Positions 18,891-29,661 of a stretch of DNA of 64,000 nt are shown here, in pieces. Both the position numbers and the translations under genes were made by a program. The notes beneath the pieces were generated by a model. It did not search any database and was not told the origin of the DNA. It worked only from the letters and a program-made list of their open reading frames with translations. The number at the start of each line of letters is the position of its first letter. Within the stretch, counting starts at the first letter, position 1. Source of the stretch: Desulfobulbaceae bacterium (GTDB lineage: Bacteria > Desulfobacterota > Desulfobulbia > Desulfobulbales > Desulfocapsaceae); assembly GCA_019163335.1 (NCBI GenBank), contig JAFLKM010000049.1:1-64000 (forward strand), read 5' to 3'.

Positions 18891-19688
18891 TTATGCAGTG
18901 CCATAGGTCATGGCCAAAGCGACCATCATCTCGGTGAGTTCACAGACCGCGCCCAGGGTGTCGCCAGTGGCTCCGCCGATTTTACTCCGGCACCAGAGGG
19001 AAAAGAACAAGACGGTGACAATGACGGCGACAAACACAGCGAACACCATACGCCACTCGCCAAAAATGAGCACGGCTGCCAGAAAGAACAATGCCCACAG
19101 AGATGTCAGTCGGGTGGACGGGGCATAAAAAAGCCGCCCCAAGCCTTCCCCTTCGCGGGCATACGGCAGACAGGCCATGGTCAGGACAATGGCGCAGCGA
19201 CCGGCGAGGGGCATGGCGATGACTGTAAAGATCAGCATCGATCCTTCCAGGGAAGAAAGGGCCGCGTATTTGCCAAGAAGCACCACAACAATGGCAATCA
19301 CACCCATGGCCCCGGTGTGGCTGTCGCGCATGATCTCGAGGATGCGGTCACGAGTGCGGGCGCTGAGCAGTCCGTCGCTGCTGTCGGCCAGGCCGTCCAA
19401 ATGCAGACAGCCGGAGGCCCCGGCCAGCAAAATGATCACGGCGATAGCCGACACTGAGGGTGGGAAGAAAGGAATCAGACAGGAGACAAGAACGGCTGCG
19501 GCAAGACCGATTAATAATCCGATCACCGGGAACCAGGCGAGGGCTGCACTAAAAAATCGGCCATCCTGCTCACAACGCCAGGTCAGCGGGACAATGGTCA
19601 GAAAACGCAGGGCCGCCAGGAATCCGGCCAGCGGATACCGAAAGGCCTCCGGCAGCCGGAACCGTCTATCCTCTTCCTGCTCGGGCAC
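18891..19688 (-). CDS. cobS: Adenosylcobinamide-GDP ribazoletransferase
   Basis: '[12 protein letters not shown]', '[37 protein letters not shown]', '[16 protein letters not shown]'. Confidence 0.95.
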   Translation of the reverse strand: MPEQEEDRRFRLPEAFRYPLAGFLAALRFLTIVPLTWRCEQDGRFFSAALAWFPVIGLLIGLAAAVLVSCLIPFFPPSVSAIAVIILLAGASGCLHLDGLADSSDGLLSARTRDRILEIMRDSHTGAMGVIAIVVVLLGKYAALSSLEGSMLIFTVIAMPLAGRCAIVLTMACLPYAREGEGLGRLFYAPSTRLTSLWALFFLAAVLIFGEWRMVFAVFVAVIVTVLFFSLWCRSKIGGATGDTLGAVCELTEMMVALAMTYGTA

Positions 19689-19691
19689 GAT

Positions 19692-20756
19692 TTATTTGTC
19701 AGCCCCGGCTATCGCGGCTTCTTCAAAGGTCGAAACCTCAGTGAGCACGGCCACTGCCGCCTCCACCAGATTCATGGCCAAGGCCGCGCCGGTGCCTTCG
19801 CCCAACCGCATGTTCAGGTCAAGCAGTGGTTTTAACTTCAACTTTTCATGCATGAAGGCGTGCCCCGGTTCCATGGACCGATGGGCACAGATGATATAAT
19901 CGCGGACAAAGGGCTCGATGGCATAGGCGATCAGGGCTCCGGCCGTGGAGATAAAACCGTCGATAATAACCGGCTTTTGATTGGCAGCGGCGCCCAGGAT
20001 CAAACCCGCGATTCCGCCGATCTCAAAACCACCGACCTTGGCCAGCACATCAAGACCATTCTTGGCATTGGGCATGTTGACCGCCAGGGCCTTGATAATC
20101 ACCTCGGCCTTATGGCTCAGTTGCGCATCGTCAAGACCTGTACCCCGCCCGGTAAGCTCGACCACCGTTTTGCCGGTGAGCATCGCAGCAATGGCTGTGG
20201 ACGGCGTGGTGTTGCCGATCCCCATGTCACCGGTGCCGAAGACATCAACACGGCCGGCCAAATCATTGGCGACATCAATTCCCGCCTCCACCGCCATCTG
20301 GGCCATGGTGCGGCTCATGGCCGGACCGACGGCGATATTATCGGTACCCAGGCCAATCTTTTTATTAATAATCTTGCCGGACTCGACCAACTCCCGCAGA
20401 TCAGCCGCCACCCCCATGTCCACCACAATAACCTCGGCCCCTGCCTGCCGGGCCAGGGCATTGATCCCGGCTCCTCCATGGACAAAATTATAGACCATCT
20501 GCCGCGTCACCTCAGAAGGAAACTTGCTTACGCCCTCGGCCGCTACCCCATGATCCCCGGCCATCACCACCACCGCCTTACGTTTGACTGCCGGTTGCAT
20601 GGAACGGGTCATCCCGGCCAGATCCACGGCCAGATCCATGAGATCCCCAAGAGCCCAATGGGGCAGGGCCAACTGGTCAAGGCGTTCTTTGGCACGATCA
20701 CGGAAAATGCTGTCCTGGGGATAAATTTTTTGCAGGGTTTTCTCTAAAAGGCTCAT
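19692..20756 (-). CDS. cobT: Nicotinate-nucleotide--dimethylbenzimidazole phosphoribosyltransferase
   Basis: 'VVMAGDHGVAAEGVSKFPSEVTRQMVYNFVHGGAGINALARQAGAEVIVVDMGV', 'TGDMGIGNTTPSTAI', 'HRSMEPGHAFM'. Confidence 0.96.
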   Translation of the reverse strand: MSLLEKTLQKIYPQDSIFRDRAKERLDQLALPHWALGDLMDLAVDLAGMTRSMQPAVKRKAVVVMAGDHGVAAEGVSKFPSEVTRQMVYNFVHGGAGINALARQAGAEVIVVDMGVAADLRELVESGKIINKKIGLGTDNIAVGPAMSRTMAQMAVEAGIDVANDLAGRVDVFGTGDMGIGNTTPSTAIAAMLTGKTVVELTGRGTGLDDAQLSHKAEVIIKALAVNMPNAKNGLDVLAKVGGFEIGGIAGLILGAAANQKPVIIDGFISTAGALIAYAIEPFVRDYIICAHRSMEPGHAFMHEKLKLKPLLDLNMRLGEGTGAALAMNLVEAAVAVLTEVSTFEEAAIAGADK

Positions 20757-20811
20757 GATTTTTATGGGTTGGATGTTAAAGATTGAAGGTAAAAGTAGAA
20801 AATACCAGTGA

Positions 20812-21348
20812 TTATTTCACACGCAGGGGAATGCCGCAGCTAATGAGGTAAACCTCATTTGCTGCGGCAGCCAGCATCCGGTTGCAGCGACCAACCAGAT
20901 CCCGGTACAGCCTGGCCGAGGGGTTGTCCGGGACTATCCCCATACCAACCTCATTGGTCACACAGATGACCGTCCCCTGATGCAGGGCCAGCGCTTGCAG
21001 CAAGCCGTCACACTGCTGCCGCAGCTCAGTGTCTGAGAATATTTTTTTTGCTTTTTCGGCGTGATACAGAAGATTATTCACCCAGAGAGTGAGACAATCG
21101 ACCAGACAAACAGGATCAGTGCAGTGCTCTTGAAGGACAACGGCAATATTCACCTGCTCCTCAACGGTTATCCACTCACCCGCCGCCCGCTCCAAACGAT
21201 GGCGGGCAATACGCTCTTCCATCTCGGAATCGACCAGGGGACAAGTGGCAATAAAACAACGTGGGCCAGGCAGTTCCTCCGCGATGTGCAGGGCAAAATC
21301 ACTCTTGCCGCTTCTCGCCCCCCCTGTCACCAGGATCAGTCTGCCCAT
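20812..21348 (-). CDS. cobU: Bifunctional adenosylcobinamide kinase/guanylyltransferase
   Basis: 'MGRLILVTGGARSGKSDFA', 'DCLTLWVNNLL', 'VTNEVGMGIVPDNPSARLYRDLVGRCNR'. Confidence 0.95.
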   Translation of the reverse strand: MGRLILVTGGARSGKSDFALHIAEELPGPRCFIATCPLVDSEMEERIARHRLERAAGEWITVEEQVNIAVVLQEHCTDPVCLVDCLTLWVNNLLYHAEKAKKIFSDTELRQQCDGLLQALALHQGTVICVTNEVGMGIVPDNPSARLYRDLVGRCNRMLAAAANEVYLISCGIPLRVK

Positions 21349-21505
21349 ACCTCACATCCCCCTGAACCATCCGGAAAAAATAAACTAATCATCTTTGATA
21401 ACAACATCAGCAGAAAGAATCGGACATTCTTAATCCTTCCAGGAAGCGAGCGAAGTCGAATCGATCCGGCCCCCATTCACCCTGCAATCTAAGAACCACA
21501 GGATC

Positions 21506-22123
21506 TTAGATTGCAGCCCCCAGATTCAAGCCAGTCAGCACCCCGCCACCACTATGGATATCCATCGTGCTGTATCGTCCCTTCGCCACCTGAAAGATGA
21601 GGTAGTTATCATATGACAGGCCGAGCAAAGAGCAGATCAAGGAGCGGATCACCCCGCCATGGGTGACCAGCAGCACCGTCTGATCTTCTATGGCCATAAG
21701 TCGAGTCTTGAGGGCATCAATTCGGGCGGTAAATTCAGCGACACTCTCACCTTCAGGAAAGCAAAAGTCCCTGCCCCCCTGAGCCCAGCCCTGAACCAGA
21801 GCAGGGTCCTGGGCCTCAATCTCGGCAAAAGTCTTGCCTTCCCAGCGACCAAAATCAATCTCCCGCAAATCAGGCTCAAGGCACACCGGAAGTCCCAACT
21901 CCAGCAGTTCAAGGGACTCTGTGCAGCGGAGCAAAGGGCTTGCCATCAATGAATCAATCCCCATTGCCGCAAGCATTGGCCGCAAGGTCGCCATCTGGCC
22001 ACGGCCCTCCTCGGAAAGAGGCACGTCAGTTGAACCGACATAGCGGCCAGACATCCCTGTGCGGCCATGACGAAGAAGAATCAACCGTGATATCATCGGC
22101 CAACCCTTTGCCAGGTCCCGCAA
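21506..22123 (-). CDS. cobC: Histidine phosphatase family protein, probable alpha-ribazole phosphatase CobC
   Basis: 'LILLRHGRTGMSGRYVGSTDVPLSEEG', 'REIDFGRWEGKTFAEIE', 'VTHGGVIR'; in the cob cluster. Confidence 0.85.
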   Translation of the reverse strand: MRDLAKGWPMISRLILLRHGRTGMSGRYVGSTDVPLSEEGRGQMATLRPMLAAMGIDSLMASPLLRCTESLELLELGLPVCLEPDLREIDFGRWEGKTFAEIEAQDPALVQGWAQGGRDFCFPEGESVAEFTARIDALKTRLMAIEDQTVLLVTHGGVIRSLICSLLGLSYDNYLIFQVAKGRYSTMDIHSGGGVLTGLNLGAAI

Positions 22124-22727
22124 CTATTCACCAGAATTTCAGCGAGAGGGAAAATTACCCAGGTGTGGTTGACAACAAAACCAGAAATACTGCAGCAATT
22201 TTTGTTATCCATAATAACTTTCTGAAAGTCAGGAGATTACTATCTCTAAAGAAACAAAGTTCTTAGCTGACATAATTATGGTTCATATCCCATTAAGTGC
22301 TTGCAGCAGAGTCATGCCTGAAGCTCCAAGCGCCATTTAAGACGGTAAGCTCTGAGAAATCAACCATAATCAAAAAAATCGATGATTCCTCAATGTGGCC
22401 CTACAACTTAAATTTCTAAAAAAATAATAATAACAATATGATACCAAGAATTTCTTTAAAAAAATGGAGTTTGCGGTTTGACTTCAAAAGAAGATAATGC
22501 TATATAAATTAATTCGCTAAATATGGAGACACTGCAACATGTCGATTATCCTCCTGACCATTTCTTGAAACACAAACGGATGAAGTTCAGTGTCAGGAGC
22601 TCCAAGGATGACGCAGCAGAAATCAACGTTAAGGCCAGCAAAAAATTGACAGCTTTCAAACGAATAAGAACATTACCTTTCTGTAAAATTCTTTAAAAAT
22701 CAGCTTTAATCAGGGAACATACACATC

Positions 22728-23195
22728 ATGAACATTCAAATCCGTCTCTCACAATTTTTTTCCCGAAGCATCCTCACCTGTGGCGCGATAGTCCTCTTGA
22801 CCGCCTCCGCCGTCAACGCAGAGACCGTCAGCGTCCTGAAGGATGGTGCCAATGTTCGTACGGGCCCATCAACAAATGATCAAATAACCATGGAGCTCTT
22901 TCAGGGTTACCCGCTGATGGTTGTTGAAAAGAAAGGGGACTGGATCAAGGTTTCTGATTTTGAAAATGACACCGGCTGGATCAATAAGACCATGGTCGGA
23001 GCCGGAAATACGGTTATCGTCAATGCCCAAAAGACCATCAATATGCGATCCGAACCCTCCACAAGTGCTGCCATCGTCGCCAACATCGAACGCGGCGTGG
23101 TGTTGACCAAGATATCCACCAAAGGCGACTGGGTTAAAGTCAAACATGCCAAAGGAACGGAAGGATGGATCAACAAGACCCTCCTCTGGCCTTGA
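22728..23195 (+). CDS. Secreted protein with tandem bacterial SH3 domains
   Basis: Signal peptide; 'VLKDGANVRTGPSTNDQI..VEKKGDWIKVSDFENDTGWINKTMV' repeated as 'INMRSEPSTSAAIV..STKGDWVKVKHAKGTEGWINKTLLWP'. Confidence 0.87.
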   Translation: MNIQIRLSQFFSRSILTCGAIVLLTASAVNAETVSVLKDGANVRTGPSTNDQITMELFQGYPLMVVEKKGDWIKVSDFENDTGWINKTMVGAGNTVIVNAQKTINMRSEPSTSAAIVANIERGVVLTKISTKGDWVKVKHAKGTEGWINKTLLWP

Positions 23196-23223
23196 TTTTC
23201 TAAAAAGCCACCCCCTCTAAATC

Positions 23224-23268
23224 CGGCGGAGTCGAGCCTGATGCTCCCCCTCCGCCGTACTTTTTTTT
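23224..23268 (+). terminator. Rho-independent terminator
   Basis: cggcgga...tccgccg stem followed by a run of 8 T. Confidence 0.75.
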
Positions 23269-23603
23269 GCAGCTCGCCAAGCTCCCCGCACGCCCTTCTC
23301 ATCAGGTAAAAACTTGCCTTCACCGCTGACAATGTTTACTTTCCCAAAAGTAACTTGTGGATGCAGTCCGTCCTGCCATTCTTTTCACAGGCAAGACATC
23401 GATTTTTCGACCATATTTATTTTCAAAAGCCGTTCCTGAATAACTTATTTTGCAGAGGCATTCCTTCCACGAGCCAAGAACTGCACAGTGCCTCGCGAGG
23501 GTCATCGCCGCTGCGGAAACTACTTGCGGGATGTTCTTCACGAAATGTTACAAGGATATTTTTTTCACCAACGCCTTCCCATCTCTACCCGGTAGAATCT
23601 GCC

Positions 23604-25334
23604 ATGATCAGTATCGCTGCCCTCGGGCCCGATGGTTCGGACGGCTGTCAGGCCGCCAAAAAATTCGCGCCTGATGCCACCCTTCACCTGTATAACCGAA
23701 TCCCGGATATTGTTAACGCCTTCATCCGCAAAGAGACCGACCTGGCCCTGCTCCCCATCTATAATACCAGGGAGGGCGAGAATAAAGAGTACTTCCGCCT
23801 CATGGAGCAACTGGAAGAAGGCTATTGGATTGATAACATTGTCCTGCCCATCCACCTCTCCATTGGAGTCCTTCCTGCGGACAACAGCCTGGAGAATGAG
23901 CAGGTACAAGGGAAGAGAGCAATAAAGATCATTGTCAGCCGGGGCTCGGTCTTTCGCCAGTGCGAAGATTATATCGCCGAGAACTACCCCTCAGCCACCC
24001 TGATGACCGTTCAGGATATTGATCAGGCCCTTACCGATATCCGTGAACATCACCTTACCGATCATGCCGTCATCGAGTCGGAAGAACTACTGCACCAATA
24101 TGGCTTGGAACTCCTCGCCCGGGAGGTTGTCCCCCATAACCGTACCCGTTTTGCCATTCTTGGTTCCCATCTGGCCAGACAGACAGGCTATGATGCCACC
24201 GCCCTTATCACCCGGCCCCTGAAAGACCGGGTGGGAATGCTTGTTGACATCCTGGGGGAATTTACTCGCCGTGGGATCAATATCCTCGACCTGCGTTCAG
24301 AAAATGACATCAAAACCCAGAAACTTCAGATTTACATCGAAGTGGAAGGGCATATAAATGACGAGCTGCTCAGACGCGCCCTGGAAAGCATTGAAAGAAA
24401 TATCATCCAGGAGGAAGGCGCGCTCAAGCTTCTCGGCTCCTTCCCCCGTGTTGACATGCGGGTTAAGAAAATCAAGACCTTTGGCTTTATCGGCAGTGGT
24501 GACATGAGTACCTGGTTTGCCGATCGCCTTGAAAATGAAGGCTACCGCACCCTGATCACCGGACGCTCCACCACCCTGCGCCCTGAAGAGATGATTCCCC
24601 AAGTGGATGTGGTGGTGATCTGTGTCCCGATCTCGGTCACTGCGGACACCATCCGCCAATATGGAGCGCTGCTCCGCGACGGACAGGCCCTTATTCTCCT
24701 GGCCGGGGAATCTGAGCAGACCCTGCAGGCGGCCATGGAGACGACCCGCCAAGGCGTTGAGATCATGCTGGTTCATAATCTCTGGGGCCCCCAGGCGGTC
24801 ACGATGAAAGACAAAAATGCCTCGGTGGTGCGTACTCCTCGGAGCGGCAGTTTTTGCGCGGAATTTGAGGCCTTTCTCTATAAGCATGGCGCCGACATCT
24901 TTCAGGATACTCCTGACAAACACGACCTGCTCATGGGAGTCGGTCAAAAACTGCCGACCATCATCTCTGTGGCCATGGCTGCCGCCCTGAGGGAACATGG
25001 AATCGACTGCAAGGATATCGGCAGCCATTCCACCCTCACTTCACTCTATGGAATCCTGGCCATGGCCCGCGTCCACAATCAGAATCCCCGTACCTATGCT
25101 GAGATCATGGCAACCACCGGAGACGGGAAAAAGATTGTCCGCAGTTTTGCAAAGAATCTTGACCAGGTCATTGATCTGGCCGAAAAAGGTCAAATCACGG
25201 AACTCTGCGAACTGATGGATCAGAACCGCAAATATTTGACCCCGGCCTTTCTTGGCGCCAGGATGAAGCAGGCAAGGGCTGTCGATGAAATTCTGACCAA
25301 ATCGACCAAAGACGACATGACAGATGACAGATGA
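23604..25334 (+). CDS. Fusion: prephenate dehydratase domain - ACT domain - prephenate dehydrogenase (TyrA-like)
   Basis: PDT-like 'IAALGPDGSDGCQAA', 'LALLPIYNTREG', 'VVPHNRTRFAILG'; ACT-like 'KDRVGMLVDILGEFTRRGINILDLRS'; PDH/NAD-binding 'FGFIGSGDMSTWFADRLENEGY', 'VVICVPISVT', 'VHNLWGP'. Confidence 0.85.
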   Translation: MISIAALGPDGSDGCQAAKKFAPDATLHLYNRIPDIVNAFIRKETDLALLPIYNTREGENKEYFRLMEQLEEGYWIDNIVLPIHLSIGVLPADNSLENEQVQGKRAIKIIVSRGSVFRQCEDYIAENYPSATLMTVQDIDQALTDIREHHLTDHAVIESEELLHQYGLELLAREVVPHNRTRFAILGSHLARQTGYDATALITRPLKDRVGMLVDILGEFTRRGINILDLRSENDIKTQKLQIYIEVEGHINDELLRRALESIERNIIQEEGALKLLGSFPRVDMRVKKIKTFGFIGSGDMSTWFADRLENEGYRTLITGRSTTLRPEEMIPQVDVVVICVPISVTADTIRQYGALLRDGQALILLAGESEQTLQAAMETTRQGVEIMLVHNLWGPQAVTMKDKNASVVRTPRSGSFCAEFEAFLYKHGADIFQDTPDKHDLLMGVGQKLPTIISVAMAAALREHGIDCKDIGSHSTLTSLYGILAMARVHNQNPRTYAEIMATTGDGKKIVRSFAKNLDQVIDLAEKGQITELCELMDQNRKYLTPAFLGARMKQARAVDEILTKSTKDDMTDDR

Positions 25335-25345
25335 CAGATGACAGA
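25318..25345 (+). repeat. Heptanucleotide tandem repeat (TGACAGA)x4 across the stop codon
   Basis: tgacaga repeated four times; the stop TGA of the upstream CDS lies in the third unit. Confidence 0.9.
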
Positions 25346-25582
25346 AAGCTAAACGAAGACAGACAACGTCCAAGCTGGATGATTCTTATTTTGATCCTTG
25401 CCTGCTGGCTCCTTTTTCTTTACTTTTTCGGAGGAAAGGGCCCAGGCTGAGGTCCGTCCCTCCTTCGGTCTGAAGGAAATCAATGCGACCTTCCCACATC
25501 TTTTCAACAAAAGAATACAAACGACAAATAATTATTTTTATCTTTTTTCATCAATCTTTTTTCCCAGTGAGGAGGAAACCAT

Positions 25583-26233
25583 ATGTTTACCTGTAATTGC
25601 AGCTATCTTGACGAAGTCCATATCTGCCCAAGCTGTCAAACTCCGATGTCCTGCTGCGAAGCGCCTCCTGTCCACGTTGGTGACGGCCTTGGCTGGGGAT
25701 CGGAGGTGCTCTTTATCTGCTTGAATAATGAATGTCCCACCTTCAAAAATGGCTGGCAGCATATCGAGCTCAAGTATGGCCACAAAGGATCGTATCGCTG
25801 CATGGAACTGCCCGGCAGCCATGAAAAAAACGTCATGATGGTTGCCAGTGAATACGCCTTTACCGGCAGTACCATTGATGTTGAAGCCGCGAAACTGCAG
25901 AACGTCCGCTATGTCAAGGAGCAAGAAGCATTGGCAGCCCTTGACACCTGCAAGAAAACCCGTGATCTTGGCCCGGTTCTCACCTTGATCCTTGATGAAG
26001 CGGCAAGTCTTGCCAACAGGCAGCTGGCCGTTGGCTGCCTGCAGGAAATCAATGATATTGCCTGCATTGATCCCATCCGAAATCACACCTTCAACGACAC
26101 CTCTCTTGGCCAGGCGTGCAACCTTATCATCAGCGAAATCCTCAAGGCCCACTTCAAAAAAGAGTGCCCCCACTGTGCTGAAATTATTAAGGCACAGGCC
26201 CATAAATGCATGTACTGCAAGGCAGACCTGTAG
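25583..26233 (+). CDS. Zinc-ribbon protein of unknown function
   Basis: N-terminal 'CNC..CPSCQTPMSCC' and C-terminal 'CPHCAEIIKAQAHKCMYCKADL'. Confidence 0.7.
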   Translation: MFTCNCSYLDEVHICPSCQTPMSCCEAPPVHVGDGLGWGSEVLFICLNNECPTFKNGWQHIELKYGHKGSYRCMELPGSHEKNVMMVASEYAFTGSTIDVEAAKLQNVRYVKEQEALAALDTCKKTRDLGPVLTLILDEAASLANRQLAVGCLQEINDIACIDPIRNHTFNDTSLGQACNLIISEILKAHFKKECPHCAEIIKAQAHKCMYCKADL

Positions 26234-26342
26234 AATAACAGGTGCCATTATGGCGTTGAACAATGCTGTTCTTTCGCTCAACGCCGTAACGGCATCCTGC
26301 TACCGCTTTCCACCAGAACAACTTAAGAAGACACGTTGAAAT

Positions 26343-26771
26343 CTAAGCCAGCCATATTTTAGTTGTCAATGCCACGATGAACTTCTGCTGATCCTGAGTG
26401 AGCGGGCAGAATGGAGAGTTATCATAGGTGGTGTCACGGTTCTCAACGACCAAGACCATCGCATCCTCACTTAAGGTATGGGAATGCCAGACCTTTTTTT
26501 TGACATTATAAAGGGTATGTGGCATCATCTCCTGCCCATGAATGGCAGTAACCGTCTGATCCCCTTCCCCTAAAAAAAGAATACAGCGACCACGCAACAA
26601 GACGAAGACCTCATCAGTTTCGTTATGCCGCTGCACGGTACTGATATTTTCCGGTCGCAGGTCATCACTATAATTAAGAATAGCCACCCGCCAGTTGGCA
26701 TAGTCAACAAGCGGCTTATAGCCGGACAATTTGTGCTCCCGTATCTCCAACAAGTTCTCACTGATTTCCAT
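26343..26771 (-). CDS. Cupin-fold protein
   Basis: 'VQRHNETDEVFVLLRGRCILFLGEGDQ' cupin motif. Confidence 0.75.
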   Translation of the reverse strand: MEISENLLEIREHKLSGYKPLVDYANWRVAILNYSDDLRPENISTVQRHNETDEVFVLLRGRCILFLGEGDQTVTAIHGQEMMPHTLYNVKKKVWHSHTLSEDAMVLVVENRDTTYDNSPFCPLTQDQQKFIVALTTKIWLA

Positions 26772-26988
26772 TATTATCCTGTTATAATTTTCCTAGGTTG
26801 ACGACAGAGTGAAACAGAATTCAGCTCCCCAAGGAACATTTACAGCTCACGCTTCTAAAACCTAGATCTGGGCTGTTGCCCCTTCCGTAGAAATCCCATT
26901 CCTCATTCCATAACCGCCGAAATCTCGACATTTCCACGCTTCATAGAGCAAGTTTCAGGAATGGCACATTCAAAGCCCCCATGACCAG

Positions 26989-27915
26989 CTACAATGATGG
27001 GTTTTCCTGTTCAGCTTCCGTGCCATTTACTCTTAACAGCACCGGATCCTGATGGATGGTCACATCAGCATGGGGAAACTGTTCAACGATCATTTTTTCA
27101 ACCTCTTTACCAATGGTATGGGCCTGCGCAAGTGTGAGATCAGCATTCATATCGAGGTGAAACTGGACAATGGCAATCTGTCCGGACTGGCGGGTGCGCA
27201 GATCGTGCAGGCCGAGGATTTGAGGATGGCCGCAGATTATCTGTCGTATCCTCTGCCGTTGTTCCTTTGGCAACTGTTTATCCATCAACAACGCCACTGC
27301 CTCTTGGGCTATCGTCCAGGCACTGTGGCCTAAAATCAGGGCGATAATCATGGAGAAGAGAGGATCCATGATCTGCCCCCAACTGCATCGGGTCAGCAAA
27401 AGGGCGGCAATGGTAAAGACATTCGTGAGAATATCGGTGATATAATGCAGCGAATCGGCGCGGATCGCTGTGGAGTTGGTCTTTTTTATGACAACCCTCT
27501 GGAAAGCAACCAGCACCAAGGTGGCAAGGATGGAAAAGACCATGATGCCAACACCCACCCCCACGGCCTGAACCGGAACAGGGCTCTTCAGTCGTTCTAT
27601 GCCGTGAATGAACAGAATCAGGGCCGAACCGGAGATAAAGCTGGCCTGACCTAAACCTGCCAAGGCCTCGGCCTTGCCATGACCAAAGCTGTGCTCAGTA
27701 TCGGCCGGACTCAGGGAATAGCGGATTGCCATCAGATTGATGAACGAGGCCATGACGTCCATAAGAGAATCAATCAGCGAGGCAAGGATACTCAGAGAGC
27801 CGGTGACCAGCCAGGCGGCAAACTTCACCGCAACCAGCAACACTGCGGTACCAACGGAGGCATAGGTGGCAAGGCGGAGAAGACGTTCGCTGCTATTTGT
27901 GTCGTTCTGTTTCAT
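26989..27915 (-). CDS. Cation diffusion facilitator family transporter (FieF-like)
   Basis: 'SLIDSLMDVMASFINLMAIRYSLSPADTEHSFGHGKAEALAGLGQ', 'RADSLHYITDILTN'. Confidence 0.94.
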   Translation of the reverse strand: MKQNDTNSSERLLRLATYASVGTAVLLVAVKFAAWLVTGSLSILASLIDSLMDVMASFINLMAIRYSLSPADTEHSFGHGKAEALAGLGQASFISGSALILFIHGIERLKSPVPVQAVGVGVGIMVFSILATLVLVAFQRVVIKKTNSTAIRADSLHYITDILTNVFTIAALLLTRCSWGQIMDPLFSMIIALILGHSAWTIAQEAVALLMDKQLPKEQRQRIRQIICGHPQILGLHDLRTRQSGQIAIVQFHLDMNADLTLAQAHTIGKEVEKMIVEQFPHADVTIHQDPVLLRVNGTEAEQENPSL

Positions 27916-29474
27916 GCGATGATGCCTTCAACGATGGCTCTGGCCTCTTCAGGCCCCCAGCTTCCGGCCGCATACCCATGCAGACGCTGAGCCCGGCCCT
28001 GACAGCTTTCGCATTCATCAAGCAGTGGAGTGAGAAGGCGCCAGGACTGCTCAATCCCGTCCTGCCGCCAGAAGAGCATGTGCTCTCCCTGAATACAGTC
28101 GAGCAGGACCTTTTCATAGGCATCAGGCGTGGATTGGACATAGACATCATCGTAGTTAAAATTCATGGTCATGGTCTGCATACACATTTTGGCACCTGGA
28201 TGTTTCGTCTGAAAACTCAGACTAATCGATTCCTTGGGATAAATACCCAGTACCAGGCGATTGGCCACAACCCTCGTTCCGAGGATGTCGCGAAACAGGG
28301 AGTGGGGCACATCCTTAAACTGGATCACGATGCGCGTTTCCTTACGGGCCATCCGTTTCCCGGAGACAAGGTAAAAGGGCACGCCCTGCCAGCGCCAGTT
28401 TTCCACCCGGATGGGCAGCATGGCAAAGGTCGGGATCAATGAACTGGAGGCAACACCAGGTTCCTGCCGATAGCCTGCTACCGCTTGGCCATCCATACTC
28501 CCCTGCCCGTATTGTCCCAGGATTATTTCTTCGTTGTCATGCAGCGGAGCTATTGATCGAAACAGTTTGATCTTTTCGTCTCGCACCCGTTCCGCCTCAA
28601 AATGAGAGGGCGATTCCATGGCGATGAGAGACAACAACTGGAGCATGTGATTCTGAAACATATCGCGAATAACTCCGGCCTGCTCATAATATCCGGCCCG
28701 GTGCTCAACCCCGAGCTTTTCGGCCGCCATGATCCCCACGGATTGCACATATCCACGATTCCAGATGGGCTCGAAGATGGTATTGGCAAATCGAAAGGTC
28801 AGGATGTTTTGCACGGTCTCCTTGGCCAGATAATGATCGATGCGGAAGATCTGTTTTTCTTCAAAATATTGATGCAGGGCCTGATCCAGAGCAAGGGCGG
28901 ACTGGAGGTCACGTCCAAAGGGTTTCTCGATCACGATCCTGCTCCAGCCCCTCCCCTGTTCAAACTGACGAGCCAGTCCCGCCTGACCAATCATGGTGGC
29001 GACAGGAGTGTAGAGTGAAGGCGGCAAGGCCAGATCAAAAAGATAGTTTCCCTTAGTGATTCGCTGCTGATCAGGAGATGCAAGAAAACCAGCTAACTGC
29101 TGAAAGTCATAGAAAGAATCGTACTGAAGCGGGAAATAGAAAATCCCGGCCGCAAACTCCTGCCAACGGGCCATATCCAGAGCTGAATTGCCCGCATTGA
29201 CGACACAGGCATTCAGCAAAAAGGCGCGAAAGGTGTCGTGGGTATAGGCAGTGCGGCTGCACCCGATAATGGATACCGAAGGGGGCAGTGTGGCGCTCAA
29301 GAACATCTGGAACAGGGCAGGAATCAACTTCCTCGTACTCAGGTCACCGGATGCCCCAAAAATGACGATGGCGCAAGGATCAAGAGCGCCTACGGTTGTA
29401 CATGCGCAAATGTTATCAAGACTACATATTTGCCCCGGAATAATGTTTGGCTCCATGTCGTTGTCTTCCACCAA
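27912..29474 (-). CDS. zwf: Glucose-6-phosphate dehydrogenase
   Basis: 'VIFGASGDLSTRKLIPALF', 'VIEKPFGRDLQSALALDQ', 'RIDHYLAKETVQNILTFRFAN'. Confidence 0.96.
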   Translation of the reverse strand: MVEDNDMEPNIIPGQICSLDNICACTTVGALDPCAIVIFGASGDLSTRKLIPALFQMFLSATLPPSVSIIGCSRTAYTHDTFRAFLLNACVVNAGNSALDMARWQEFAAGIFYFPLQYDSFYDFQQLAGFLASPDQQRITKGNYLFDLALPPSLYTPVATMIGQAGLARQFEQGRGWSRIVIEKPFGRDLQSALALDQALHQYFEEKQIFRIDHYLAKETVQNILTFRFANTIFEPIWNRGYVQSVGIMAAEKLGVEHRAGYYEQAGVIRDMFQNHMLQLLSLIAMESPSHFEAERVRDEKIKLFRSIAPLHDNEEIILGQYGQGSMDGQAVAGYRQEPGVASSSLIPTFAMLPIRVENWRWQGVPFYLVSGKRMARKETRIVIQFKDVPHSLFRDILGTRVVANRLVLGIYPKESISLSFQTKHPGAKMCMQTMTMNFNYDDVYVQSTPDAYEKVLLDCIQGEHMLFWRQDGIEQSWRLLTPLLDECESCQGRAQRLHGYAAGSWGPEEARAIVEGIIA

Positions 29475-29661
29475 TACTCTTGACTAAATCATCCATTCTT
29501 AACAGCGTGACCAGAGAAATGCCCTTCACCATTTTTTTGGCGCCCGAATTTCCGTTCGATTATTCAGGCATACCTGAAAACGCCGAAGCAGCAGCGCAGA
29601 ACTTTAGTGTCTTACCGCTTATCTTCTTGTATTTTATCCGAAAATCGTCTTCTCAAAACCA

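Noticed and set aside
19848-20747. 299 aa plus-strand ORF
   Set aside because: Antisense shadow of cobT.
22124-22400. Possible cobalamin riboswitch upstream of the cob operon
   Set aside because: No B12-box-like sequence (gcCACTG/GGTGA context) found on the minus strand; a covariance-model search would be needed to exclude it.
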